Source of the DNA: Bacillus_BE sp042263505
Lineage (GTDB): Bacteria > Bacillota > Bacilli > Bacillales > Cytobacillaceae
Assembly (NCBI RefSeq): GCF_042263505.1
Contig: NZ_JBHKFI010000004.1
Span: 124,001 to 188,000 of the forward strand
Reading direction: 5' to 3'
DNA: 64,000 nucleotides
Part shown: positions 27,237 to 35,118 of the stretch, one piece after another
Layout of the letters: each line of letters starts with the position of its first letter
Numbering within the stretch: position 1 is the stretch's first letter
Notes under the pieces: generated by a model
Databases searched by the model: none
The model's input: the letters and a program-made list of their open reading frames with translations, nothing else
Told to the model about the DNA's origin: nothing
Made by a program: the position numbers and the translations under genes

Positions 27237-27272
27237 GATGGTAAGGATGGTAACGTTTTAAGGAGGATTACA

Positions 27273-28052
27273 ATGGTACAAGCTTCCACAACAGAAGAAC
27301 AAAAGATTTGGGAGAATTGGATACAATCTCGAGATTCTGAAGCAGGAAATCTTTTGGTAAAAAAGTATATGCCATTAGTGAATTATCATGTTCAGAGGAT
27401 CTCAGTAACTCTTCCGAAAAACGTTTCAAGGGATGATCTCCGAAGTTTAGGTATGGTAGGATTATATGATGCATTAGAAAAATTTGATCCATACAGAGAT
27501 TTGAAATTTGATACATATGCTTCGTTCAGAGTAAGAGGTGCCATTTTAGATGGATTAAGAAAAGAAGATTGGCTGCCACGAGGAACGAGAGATAAGGCAA
27601 AAAAAATAGAAGCAACAATTGAGAGACTTGAACAGAAATTCATGAGAAATGTGAAGGTATCTGAAATTGCATCTGAACTAAATATTAGTGAGGATGAGGT
27701 CTATACAACAATTAATGAATACTATTTTGCCAATTTTGTTTCTATCGATGAACGTCCTAGTGACAAGGAAGATAATGAAAACCACTCATTTCATTTAAAG
27801 GATGAAAGGGCTCAAGACCCACAGGATAAAATCGTAAAAGAAGAAAATATCCAGGAATTAACGAGGATCATTTCTCAATTGAATGAAAATGAACAATTGG
27901 TTTTAAGCTTATTTTATAAAGAAGAGTTAACCTTAACCGAGATTGGACAAGTCTTAAATTTATCTACATCTAGAATCTCTCAAATTCACTCAAAAGCACT
28001 CTTTAAGTTGCGTCAGACTTTACAAAATGCAATGAACAAAGTAAACAAATAG
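27273..28052 (+). CDS. sigD: RNA polymerase sigma factor SigD (FliA-type)
   Basis: SigD directs transcription of late flagellar, chemoreceptor and autolysin genes. The 259-residue protein has sigma-28 regions: region 2 (DLRSLGMVGLYDALEKFDP, then FDTYASFRVRGAILDGLR), WLPRGTRDKAK, region 3, and a region 4 helix-turn-helix (LTLTEIGQVLNLSTSRISQIH). ATG 27273 follows AAGGAGG (27259-27265). An open frame extends upstream through the promoter and hairpin and is not coding. Confidence 0.97.
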   Translation: MVQASTTEEQKIWENWIQSRDSEAGNLLVKKYMPLVNYHVQRISVTLPKNVSRDDLRSLGMVGLYDALEKFDPYRDLKFDTYASFRVRGAILDGLRKEDWLPRGTRDKAKKIEATIERLEQKFMRNVKVSEIASELNISEDEVYTTINEYYFANFVSIDERPSDKEDNENHSFHLKDERAQDPQDKIVKEENIQELTRIISQLNENEQLVLSLFYKEELTLTEIGQVLNLSTSRISQIHSKALFKLRQTLQNAMNKVNK

Positions 28053-28078
28053 AGACAGTCTATGGGGAGATGATCACT

Positions 28079-29434
28079 TTGGAAGAATTATTGAAAATAC
28101 AAGTATCCAAAGAACGATTAAAAGCGTACCTAGAAGTCACACATACTACGGATACCCATACCTTTTCTTTAGATGAACTGGATACATTTATTCAGAAACA
28201 GAGGATTGTATTTGGAGTAAAGAGAGAGCAGTTAATGAATTTAGTCACTCAATTACCGTTTATTCAACAACCTGTATTAATTGCTGAGGGAGAACCATCC
28301 ATTCCTGGACAAGATGCTTATTTACAATATGAAATACAAAATATGAAGCATGAGCAAAAGGAAAAGCGAAATTTTCGCGAGGTGCTCGATATTCCCTCAG
28401 TCAATAACGGGCAGTTACTTGCAAGCGTGGTTCCTCCGACTAATGGAAAAAATGGAAAAGATATATTTGGCAGGATTGTGCCAGCTAAACCGGGAAGGCC
28501 ATTGAAAATCAGACCTGGGAAAAATGTGGTTCTCAAAGGAAATCAGTTTTTTTCAACAATTGACGGTCAACTTAGTGTAACCAATCATCAGATTTCTGTT
28601 AATCCAGTTTTTGAAGTGAATGGAGATCTTGATTTAAAAACAGGTAATATCCATTTTGTTGGGACCGTTACGATATCTGGGGATGTTCCATCTGGATATG
28701 AAATAATCGCTGGAGGAGATATCCTAATTCAAGGGACTGTTGAGGGTGCGATCTTAGAGGCCGGTGGAAATATAACTGTTAAGGGAGGAATAACAGGTGG
28801 GAATCGTGGTAAGGTTGTTGCAAATGGTGATATCCAAGCTGCTTATTTAAACCAAGCAAATGTTAAGGCAAAGCAAAATATCATCATTGATTCCTCTATT
28901 TTAAATAGTCATGTTCAAGCAACGGGTTCAATTTTCTGTCATAATGGACGCATCATTGGCGGTCAATTATCAGCCGGGGAAGAGGTCAGGGCAAAGGAAA
29001 TTGGAAATCGCTTATTTGCCAAAACCGATTTGTACGTTGGATACGACCCTCAATTGGAGGAAAAAGAACAAGGATTACAGGAAGAAATAAGAGATTTAAC
29101 GGAAAACTTAAAAAAACTAATGGAATTTGAAAAGAAGTTATCAAATGTGCTTAAAGTAACTGGAAAATTGAATACGGAACAAAAGCAAATTTTTCAGCGA
29201 CAACAAGCAACTAAATCTATGCTTCAAGCGAATATCAATCAAGCGAATGAGCAATTAGATGAAATTGCAGAGGAAAAACAATCGAAGTTAAACGCTTCAG
29301 TTTCAGTAACGGATACTGTTTATCCTAATACTACCATTCACTTTGGTAAGTATGCTAGAGTCATTCAGAAAAAGCATGAATTCACTAAATTTTATATCAC
29401 AAACGGAGAAATTCAATTTGAACCACTTGCTTAA
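28079..29434 (+). CDS. FapA-family (DUF342) protein
   Basis: The 451-residue product fits the FapA/DUF342 family: an N-terminal domain, a central glycine-rich right-handed beta-helix (about residues 170-320) with repeats such as GDVPSGYEIIAGGDILIQG and GAILEAGGNITVKGG, and a C-terminal coiled coil (about 325-410). The family occurs in flagellar or envelope contexts, but its activity here is unknown. The start is TTG 28079, 8 nt after GGAGATGATC, which matches the 16S tail at 9 of 10 bases. B. subtilis lacks a gene between sigD and swrB at this spot. Confidence 0.88.
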   Translation: MEELLKIQVSKERLKAYLEVTHTTDTHTFSLDELDTFIQKQRIVFGVKREQLMNLVTQLPFIQQPVLIAEGEPSIPGQDAYLQYEIQNMKHEQKEKRNFREVLDIPSVNNGQLLASVVPPTNGKNGKDIFGRIVPAKPGRPLKIRPGKNVVLKGNQFFSTIDGQLSVTNHQISVNPVFEVNGDLDLKTGNIHFVGTVTISGDVPSGYEIIAGGDILIQGTVEGAILEAGGNITVKGGITGGNRGKVVANGDIQAAYLNQANVKAKQNIIIDSSILNSHVQATGSIFCHNGRIIGGQLSAGEEVRAKEIGNRLFAKTDLYVGYDPQLEEKEQGLQEEIRDLTENLKKLMEFEKKLSNVLKVTGKLNTEQKQIFQRQQATKSMLQANINQANEQLDEIAEEKQSKLNASVSVTDTVYPNTTIHFGKYARVIQKKHEFTKFYITNGEIQFEPLA

Positions 29435-29496
29435 ATAGTTGGGAATTTGTTTTTTTAGAAAATATAAATAGTTCATAATTTAAGGGAAGTGATAGT

Positions 29497-29808
29497 TTGA
29501 GTCTAAAATCGATTGAACTACAAGTGGCACTTCCAAGAACACTTGAAGCAGGAAAACTTCAAGAACAGTTACAACAACAAGGAACCATACTTCAGGAGCA
29601 TGCCTCTTTGAGTGTGAAAAGGGAAGAACAAGAACAAAGGACAAAGGTATTGAAATCAGATTTAAAAGAAATAAGGGCTACGCTAAAGGATCAAGGCGGT
29701 AATGGAGCTGCTAATTATAGTAGAAAAAAACAAAAACGAATAAAAGAGGAAGAGACAAAGAAAGAAAATCATCCATATAAGGGGACAAATATTGATTATT
29801 GTGGATAG
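29497..29808 (+). CDS. Small charged protein of unknown function
   Basis: The 103-residue protein begins MSLKSIELQVALPRT and has a Gln/Glu/Lys-rich helical middle (residues 18-70) and a basic tail ending in ENHPYKGTNIDYCG. I do not recognise a characterised family, although a C-terminal HPYKG..ID motif recalls small genes near flagellar clusters of other Firmicutes. A TTG start at 29497 follows GGGAAGTGATAG. It lies between the FapA-like and SwrB-like genes in the same direction and is presumably co-transcribed. Confidence 0.75.
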   Translation: MSLKSIELQVALPRTLEAGKLQEQLQQQGTILQEHASLSVKREEQEQRTKVLKSDLKEIRATLKDQGGNGAANYSRKKQKRIKEEETKKENHPYKGTNIDYCG

Positions 29809-29817
29809 AGGGATGTC

Positions 29818-30516
29818 ATGACCACGTTTCTATTATTTCTAAGTTTCATATTAAACATTATTGCGATTTTTGCGGTTATTATCCTATATCTCCGTCAAAA
29901 TCGTTTTTTTCAAGCAGAAGAACGTCAAGCTAAAATGATGAAAGAGCTAGAAGAATTGATTTCCACTTATATGTTGGAAATGAAGGAAGAAAACGAGGAT
30001 TTCATTAAGAAGTTCTTAAAACAAAAAGCGAGTCAGGAAAATACAGAGCGTCATAAGGAATTTTCCTATAAGCAGCAGAACCAAGGTCGGGAAACCGCGC
30101 CTTCTATACATTTAATGGAAGAATCGAAGGAACTGATTGAGGTACAAAATGATGAAATGGGCAAGTTTGAGTTCGCGCCGCGAATAGAGAAAGCTGTAGC
30201 CTATCAGGCAGTTAAAGCCTATCAACAAAATACATCACCGAAAATCAAAGAGCAGCATGAAAAGGATTGGGTTCCTGGCGAGAAATTTATGGAAGATGAA
30301 ATTAGAGTGGAAATTGATCATCATTCTGTTCATCAAGACATACAGGAAAATAATAAAAAGGAGAAAGAGGACAAGGATAATCTTTATATGAAATCCTTGT
30401 ATAATCAAGCTCTTCTTCTTAAAAAACAAGGATATAGTGAGGAAGATATCGCTAGAAAATTAAATAAGGGCAAAACAGAAATTGAGTTGTTATTAAAATT
30501 ATATCAAATCAACTAA
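29818..30516 (+). CDS. swrB: SwrB-like membrane-anchored flagellar protein
   Basis: SwrB in B. subtilis (between sigD and rpsB) promotes basal-body maturation and SigD activation. This 232-residue protein has the same plan: a single N-terminal membrane helix (about residues 4-24), a charged coiled coil, and a C-terminal helix-turn-helix-like segment (ALLLKKQGYSEEDIARKLNKG). It is longer than SwrB (167 residues), and the middle is poorly conserved, so the name rests on position and ends. The ATG at 29818 follows GAGGGATG. Confidence 0.7.
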   Translation: MTTFLLFLSFILNIIAIFAVIILYLRQNRFFQAEERQAKMMKELEELISTYMLEMKEENEDFIKKFLKQKASQENTERHKEFSYKQQNQGRETAPSIHLMEESKELIEVQNDEMGKFEFAPRIEKAVAYQAVKAYQQNTSPKIKEQHEKDWVPGEKFMEDEIRVEIDHHSVHQDIQENNKKEKEDKDNLYMKSLYNQALLLKKQGYSEEDIARKLNKGKTEIELLLKLYQIN

Positions 30517-30522
30517 GAATAC

Positions 30523-30552
30523 TTGATTTCTCATATACCTTTATGCTATATT
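30523..30552 (+). promoter_or_regulatory. Sigma-A promoter of rpsB
   Basis: TTGATT (30523-30528) and TATATT (30547-30552) are separated by 18 nt, with an extended -10 TGC directly before the hexamer. Transcription would start near 30559, leaving a leader of about 110 nt. Confidence 0.65.
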
Positions 30553-30584
30553 TACAAATGGTGTTAATACACACGCTTATGGAT

Positions 30585-30623
30585 TTAGTCGAATGGTGCT
30601 GGATGAAAACAGTTTTTGACTAA
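30585..30623 (+). promoter_or_regulatory. Possible rpsB leader hairpin
   Basis: TTAGTC (30585-30590) can pair with GACTAA (30618-30623), enclosing 27 nt in the rpsB leader. S2 autoregulation through leader RNA is known in other bacteria. Here only this weak pairing is visible. Confidence 0.3.
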
Positions 30624-30667
30624 AAATGAAATGGGCGGAGGAAATCAAACCATTAGGAGGAAAAAAC

Positions 30668-31375
30668 ATGTCAGTAATTTCAATGAAACAATTGCTTGAA
30701 GCTGGTGTACATTTTGGACACCAAACTCGCCGTTGGAACCCTAAGATGAAAAAATATATTTTCACAGAGCGTAACGGCATTTATATCATCGACCTTCAAA
30801 AAACAGTGAAAAAGGTTGAAGAAGCCTACAACTTCGTAAAGGAACTTGCTGGTAACGGCGGAAAGATCCTTTTCGTAGGAACAAAGAAACAAGCTCAAGA
30901 TTCTGTTAAAGAAGAAGCAGCTCGTTCTGGTATGTACTTTGTTAACCAACGTTGGTTAGGTGGAACATTAACAAACTTCGAAACAATCCAAAAACGTATT
31001 GCACGTCTTAAAGATATCGAAAGAATGTCTGAAGATGGAACTTTTGAAGTTCTTCCTAAGAAAGAAGTTGTTCAATTAAAGAAAGAACAAGACCGTCTAG
31101 AAAAATTCCTTGGTGGAATTAAAGATATGAAAGAGCTTCCTGATGCTTTATTCATCATCGACCCACGCAAAGAGCGCATCGCTGTTGCAGAAGCTCACAA
31201 ATTAAACATTCCTATCGTCGGAATCGTTGATACAAACTGTGATCCTGATGAAATCGATGTTGTCATCCCAGCAAACGATGATGCTATCCGTGCTGTTAAA
31301 TTATTAACTGCAAAAATGGCAGATGCTATCCTAGAAGCAAAACAAGGTGAAGAAACAGCTGCTGAAGCTGAATAA
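30668..31375 (+). CDS. rpsB: 30S ribosomal protein S2
   Basis: S2 is a late-assembling protein of the small subunit. The 235-residue protein has the signatures GVHFGHQTRRWNPKM at residues 14-28 and PDALFIIDPRKERIAV further on. ATG 30668 follows AGGAGG; an upstream in-frame ATG (30626) lies before the ribosome binding site and is rejected. Codon choice favours forms typical of highly expressed Bacillus genes. Confidence 0.97.
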   Translation: MSVISMKQLLEAGVHFGHQTRRWNPKMKKYIFTERNGIYIIDLQKTVKKVEEAYNFVKELAGNGGKILFVGTKKQAQDSVKEEAARSGMYFVNQRWLGGTLTNFETIQKRIARLKDIERMSEDGTFEVLPKKEVVQLKKEQDRLEKFLGGIKDMKELPDALFIIDPRKERIAVAEAHKLNIPIVGIVDTNCDPDEIDVVIPANDDAIRAVKLLTAKMADAILEAKQGEETAAEAE

Positions 31376-31488
31376 TTTCGTAGCCGAGTTTTTCGAAAAG
31401 CATCTCGATGACAGCCCTAGTATTAAAAAAGGTTTTTATTCTCAGAGGGATTAATCGAGAGTTGCTTGATAAGCTATGATTTGGGAGG
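31376..31488 (+). other. Structured rpsB-tsf intergenic RNA
   Basis: There is no coding frame here. TCTCGAT (31403-31409) and ATCGAGA (31454-31460) form a perfect long-range 7-bp inverted repeat, with GCA/TGC flanks. This precedes the main terminator and could be an alternative fold or antiterminator-like element. Confidence 0.3.
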
Positions 31489-31528
31489 AAAGGTGATAAG
31501 AGGGATGTACCTTTTATCACCTTTTTTT
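31489..31528 (+). terminator. Intrinsic terminator after rpsB
   Basis: AAAGGTGATAA (31489-31499) pairs perfectly with TTATCACCTTT (31514-31524), followed by T to 31528. Readthrough into tsf is possible, since the genes are usually linked. Confidence 0.85.
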
Positions 31529-31546
31529 AAAACGAAAGGTTTAGCA

Positions 31547-31575
31547 TTGCAAATGCTTGCAAAGTATATTATTAC
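31547..31575 (+). promoter_or_regulatory. Weak candidate promoter of tsf
   Basis: TTGCAA (31547-31552) and TATTAC (31570-31575) are spaced by 17 nt, each matching the sigma-A consensus at 4 of 6 positions. The rpsB terminator just upstream makes a separate tsf promoter plausible. Confidence 0.35.
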
Positions 31576-31602
31576 ATAGGATTTAAGGAGGAATTATTCG
31601 TT

Positions 31603-32484
31603 ATGGCTATTACTGCACAAATGGTAAAAGAACTGCGTGAAAAAACTGGCGCAGGTATGATGGATTGTAAAAAGGCTCTCACTGAAACTGGTGGAGATAT
31701 GGAAAAAGCAATTGACTTTTTGCGTGAAAAAGGAATCGCAAAAGCAGCGAATAAATCGGATCGTATTGCTGCAGAAGGTACAACATTTATTCAAGTGGAA
31801 GGGAACGAAGCAGTTATCCTAGAAGTAAACTCTGAAACTGACTTTGTTGCGAAAAACGAAGGTTTCCAAGTTTTAGTTAAAGAACTTGCAACTCATCTTC
31901 TAAAGCAAAAACCTGCAACAATTGAGGATGCGCTTGCTCAAACAATGGATAACGGTGCAACAGTAGATGCTCATATTAATGCAGCTATTTCAAAAATTGG
32001 AGAAAAAATTTCACTTCGTCGCTTTGAAGTGAAAACAAAAACAGATAATGATGCATTTGGTGCATATTTGCATATGGGCGGAAGAATTGGTGTTCTTTCT
32101 GTTCTTGAAGGTACAACAGATGCAACAGTCGCAAAAGATGTTTCTATGCACATTGCTGCATTAAATCCAAAATATGTTTCACGTGACGAAGTTTCTCAAG
32201 AAGAAGTAGAACATGAACGTGAAGTACTAACTCAACAAGCATTAAATGAAGGAAAACCTGAAAAAATCGTTGTCAAAATGGTTGAAGGTCGTCTAGGTAA
32301 ATACTTTGAAGATGTTTGTGTAAATGACCAAGCATTCGTTAAAAATCCAGATCAAAAAGTTGGTCAATATGTAAAAGCAAACGGAGCTACCATTCGTGAT
32401 TTCGTACGCTACGAAGTTGGCGAAGGAATGGAAAAACGTGAAGATAACTTTGCTGAAGAAGTTATGAACCAAGTGAAAAAATAA
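31603..32484 (+). CDS. tsf: Translation elongation factor Ts
   Basis: EF-Ts recycles EF-Tu by nucleotide exchange. The 293-residue protein has the N-terminal UBA-like domain with LREKTGAGMMDCKKAL at about 10-25, the core motif VEGNEAVILEVNSETDFVAKN, and the C-terminal dimerisation domain. AAGGAGG precedes the ATG. It is flanked by terminators on both sides. Confidence 0.97.
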   Translation: MAITAQMVKELREKTGAGMMDCKKALTETGGDMEKAIDFLREKGIAKAANKSDRIAAEGTTFIQVEGNEAVILEVNSETDFVAKNEGFQVLVKELATHLLKQKPATIEDALAQTMDNGATVDAHINAAISKIGEKISLRRFEVKTKTDNDAFGAYLHMGGRIGVLSVLEGTTDATVAKDVSMHIAALNPKYVSRDEVSQEEVEHEREVLTQQALNEGKPEKIVVKMVEGRLGKYFEDVCVNDQAFVKNPDQKVGQYVKANGATIRDFVRYEVGEGMEKREDNFAEEVMNQVKK

Positions 32485-32516
32485 TCTTTCTTTTTCTACA
32501 CGAATATAAAATGCAG

Positions 32517-32546
32517 AATAGGGAACACGTTGTGTTCCCTATTTTT
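32517..32546 (+). terminator. Intrinsic terminator after tsf
   Basis: AATAGGGAACAC (32517-32528) pairs perfectly with GTGTTCCCTATT (32532-32543) over a 3-nt loop, and T continues to 32546. Confidence 0.9.
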
Positions 32547-32593
32547 AAGAGAAAGTGTTCATTGGAATTCACTTATTACATATGGAGGTTCTC

Positions 32594-33316
32594 ATGCTTA
32601 GTCCAAAATACAAAAGAATTGTTTTAAAATTAAGTGGTGAAGCGTTAGCTGGAGAGCAAGGATTTGGGATTGACCCCACTGTGATTAAATCCATTGCTAC
32701 TCAAGTTAAAGAAATTGCTGATTTAGGTGTTGAGGTTGCTGTTGTTGTTGGAGGCGGCAATATCTGGCGTGGGAAAATCGGTGAAGAGATGGGAATGGAC
32801 CGAGCAAATGCCGATTATATGGGAATGCTTGCAACAGTGATGAATTCCTTAGCTCTACAGGATAGTCTTGAACAATTAGGAATAGAAACAAGGGTACAAA
32901 CTTCAATTGAAATGCGTCAGGTAGCTGAGCCGTATATTAGAAGACGTGCCATTCGCCATCTTGAGAAAAAACGCGTCGTAATTTTTGCAGCAGGTACGGG
33001 TAATCCTTATTTCTCCACAGATACGACAGCAGCTTTACGTGCAGCAGAAGTGGAAGCGGAAGTCATCTTGATGGCTAAAAATAATGTGGATGGCGTTTAT
33101 TCAGCAGACCCAAGAGTCGATCAAAATGCAAAGAAATACGAGGAGCTCACCTATTTAGATGTTTTAAAAGAAGGTTTAGCTGTTATGGATTCAACCGCTT
33201 CATCTTTATGTATGGATAATAATATACCGCTTCTTGTATTTTCGATTATGGATCAAGGAAATATTAAAAAAGCCGTAATGGGTGAAACCATTGGGACTAT
33301 TGTGAGGGGGAAATAA
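32594..33316 (+). CDS. pyrH: Uridylate kinase (UMP kinase)
   Basis: PyrH converts UMP to UDP in pyrimidine nucleotide synthesis. The 240-residue protein has the amino-acid-kinase fold with KRIVLKLSGEALAG, VVVGGGNIWRG and AAGTGNPYFSTDTTAALRA. ATG 32594 follows GGAGG; the frame is open further upstream but has no start signal there. Length equals B. subtilis PyrH. frr follows after 2 nt. Confidence 0.97.
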   Translation: MLSPKYKRIVLKLSGEALAGEQGFGIDPTVIKSIATQVKEIADLGVEVAVVVGGGNIWRGKIGEEMGMDRANADYMGMLATVMNSLALQDSLEQLGIETRVQTSIEMRQVAEPYIRRRAIRHLEKKRVVIFAAGTGNPYFSTDTTAALRAAEVEAEVILMAKNNVDGVYSADPRVDQNAKKYEELTYLDVLKEGLAVMDSTASSLCMDNNIPLLVFSIMDQGNIKKAVMGETIGTIVRGK

Positions 33317-33318
33317 TC

Positions 33319-33876
33319 ATGCCTAAACAAATTATTGCAACTGCAAAAGAAAAAATGACAAAGGCAGTGGCTGCGTATTCACGTGAACTAGCTAGCATTC
33401 GTGCTGGGCGAGCAAATGCATCTCTTTTAGATCGAATCACTGTTGATTACTATGGCGCTCCGACCCCAATTAATCAATTAGCTGGTGTATCTGTGCCAGA
33501 AGCTAGACTTTTGGTCATTCAACCCTATGATAAATCGATTTTGGGGGATATAGAAAAAGCCATTTTAAAAAGTGACATCGGATTAACGCCAACAAATGAT
33601 GGCAGCCTTATCCGCTTGACGATTCCACAATTGACTGAGGAAAGACGTAAGGAATTGGTTAAAGTTGTGAAAAAAGAATCTGAAGAAGCTAAAGTTGCCG
33701 TTCGTAATATTCGCAGAGATGGCAATGATGATTTGAAAAAGCTTGAGAAAAATGGTGAAATCACAGAGGATGATTTAAGAGGTTATTCAGATGATATCCA
33801 AAAATTAACGGATGATTACATCGCTAAAATTGATCAAATGACGAAAGAAAAAGAAAAAGAAATTCTTGAAGTATAA
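33319..33876 (+). CDS. frr: Ribosome recycling factor
   Basis: RRF splits post-termination ribosomes together with EF-G. The 185-residue protein has the three-helix-bundle sequence ELASIRAGRANASLLDRITVDYYG at the N-terminus and a helical C-terminus (DDYIAKIDQMTKEKEKEI). It is 2 nt after pyrH with GAGGGGG before the ATG, so the two are co-translated. A terminator follows. Confidence 0.97.
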   Translation: MPKQIIATAKEKMTKAVAAYSRELASIRAGRANASLLDRITVDYYGAPTPINQLAGVSVPEARLLVIQPYDKSILGDIEKAILKSDIGLTPTNDGSLIRLTIPQLTEERRKELVKVVKKESEEAKVAVRNIRRDGNDDLKKLEKNGEITEDDLRGYSDDIQKLTDDYIAKIDQMTKEKEKEILEV

Positions 33877-33933
33877 TTGAATTTAGTTTGTGACTCACAG
33901 TAAATGATGGACTCGGAATTTGCTGAAATAATG

Positions 33934-33958
33934 ACCCTCTATCAATAGGGGGTTTTTT
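33934..33958 (+). terminator. Intrinsic terminator after frr
   Basis: ACCCTCTAT (33934-33942) pairs with ATAGGGGGT (33945-33953), with one G-U pair and a short loop, followed by T to 33958. Confidence 0.8.
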
Positions 33959-34235
33959 CGCTGTTTAAATCAAGTTCATTTCATTCTGAAGAAAAAAGTA
34001 TTGAATGATTGATTATAGTATTTTCATCTCTGTCTATTCTTAAATTTAATCATGTACATATCTTTTTATAGAGACTTTTGTAGAAAATTTGGTATGATAA
34101 TAAAAACGGTGCCTGAAAAAGTCATTATTATATCATAAATTATAAGTCTAGAAACTTTTTTATTCATAAAAAGTACTTATCAAGATTATTCTAATTTCGG
34201 AGACCGAGATTAATTTCTTTTGGAGGAGCATTATT
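33959..34235 (+). promoter_or_regulatory. uppS upstream region with extended -10 promoter
   Basis: This stretch has no convincing gene. TATGAT at 34093-34098, preceded by TGG, is an extended -10 element; no good -35 is visible. About 90 nt downstream, AATTTCGG (34193-34200) and CCGAGATT (34204-34211) form a small hairpin just before the uppS ribosome binding site. Confidence 0.45.
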
Positions 34236-35012
34236 ATGTTGAATAAATTGAAGCTTTGGAAGGACAAAAATCATTCTTCCAATCTCCGAGAGCGAATAAT
34301 AGCTATTCGTAATCAGCAAGTTCCATCACACGTAGCCATCATCATGGATGGAAATGGAAGATGGGCAAAGAAACGCGCTTTGCCTAGGATAGCTGGTCAC
34401 CATGAAGGAATGAAGGTCGTACGGAAGATTACTAAATTAGCGAATGAGCTTGGAATTAACACGTTAACTCTCTATGCTTTTTCAACAGAAAATTGGAAGA
34501 GACCCAAAAATGAAGTGGACTATCTAATGAAGCTTCCTGAAGAATTTTTAGGTACCTTTCTACCTGAATTAATCGACGAAAATGTTCAAGTGAAAATGAT
34601 TGGCTACAAAGATAAATTACCTGAGCACACAAGAAGATCAATTGAAAAAGCAATGAATGAGACACAGAATAATACAGGGTTAATTCTAAATTTTGCGCTA
34701 AACTATGGCAGTCGTGCGGAAATTTTGGAGGCTGTAAAACGCACGGTGACAGACTGTAAAAGCGGGATAATGGATATAAATGAATTAAATGAAGATCTAT
34801 TCTCAAACTATTTGATGACCAAAGGCTTAGAAGATCCAGATCTCTTAATACGGACAAGTGGGGAAATTCGCTTAAGCAATTTTATGTTATGGCAGCTCGC
34901 TTATACAGAGTTCTGGTTTACAGATGTTTTATGGCCAGATTTTGAAGAAAAGCACCTATTGGAAGCCATCGAGGTTTTTCAAAATCGTCAAAGAAGGTTT
35001 GGCGGTGTTTAG
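34236..35012 (+). CDS. uppS: Undecaprenyl diphosphate synthase
   Basis: UppS makes the C55 lipid carrier for cell wall synthesis from IPP and FPP. The 258-residue protein has the cis-prenyltransferase motif VAIIMDGNGRWAKKR with catalytic Asp38, LTLYAFSTENWKRP, and the C-terminal RTSGEIRLSNFMLWQLAYTE. GGAGGAG precedes the ATG. It heads the uppS-cdsA-dxr-rseP lipid/envelope cluster. Confidence 0.97.
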   Translation: MLNKLKLWKDKNHSSNLRERIIAIRNQQVPSHVAIIMDGNGRWAKKRALPRIAGHHEGMKVVRKITKLANELGINTLTLYAFSTENWKRPKNEVDYLMKLPEEFLGTFLPELIDENVQVKMIGYKDKLPEHTRRSIEKAMNETQNNTGLILNFALNYGSRAEILEAVKRTVTDCKSGIMDINELNEDLFSNYLMTKGLEDPDLLIRTSGEIRLSNFMLWQLAYTEFWFTDVLWPDFEEKHLLEAIEVFQNRQRRFGGV

Positions 35013-35079
35013 GGCCTTAACCACAAAAGGAAAGAGCATTCATTTTCTTTCAAAAATGTATCGAAGTAAGAATCAATAG

Positions 35080-35118
35080 ATGAAGCAAAGGTGTTGAAAA
35101 TAATATATGAAGCAAAGG
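35080..35118 (+). repeat. 12-bp direct repeat over the cdsA start
   Basis: ATGAAGCAAAGG occurs at 35080-35091 and again at 35107-35118, where it forms the first codons of cdsA. The offset is 27 bp. The AAAGG of the first copy is the best available ribosome binding site for cdsA. Confidence 0.85.

Noticed and set aside
27153..27272. 40-codon N-terminal extension of SigD
   Set aside because: It would cover the hairpin and the promoter and is absent from SigD homologues; AAGGAGG directs initiation at 27273.
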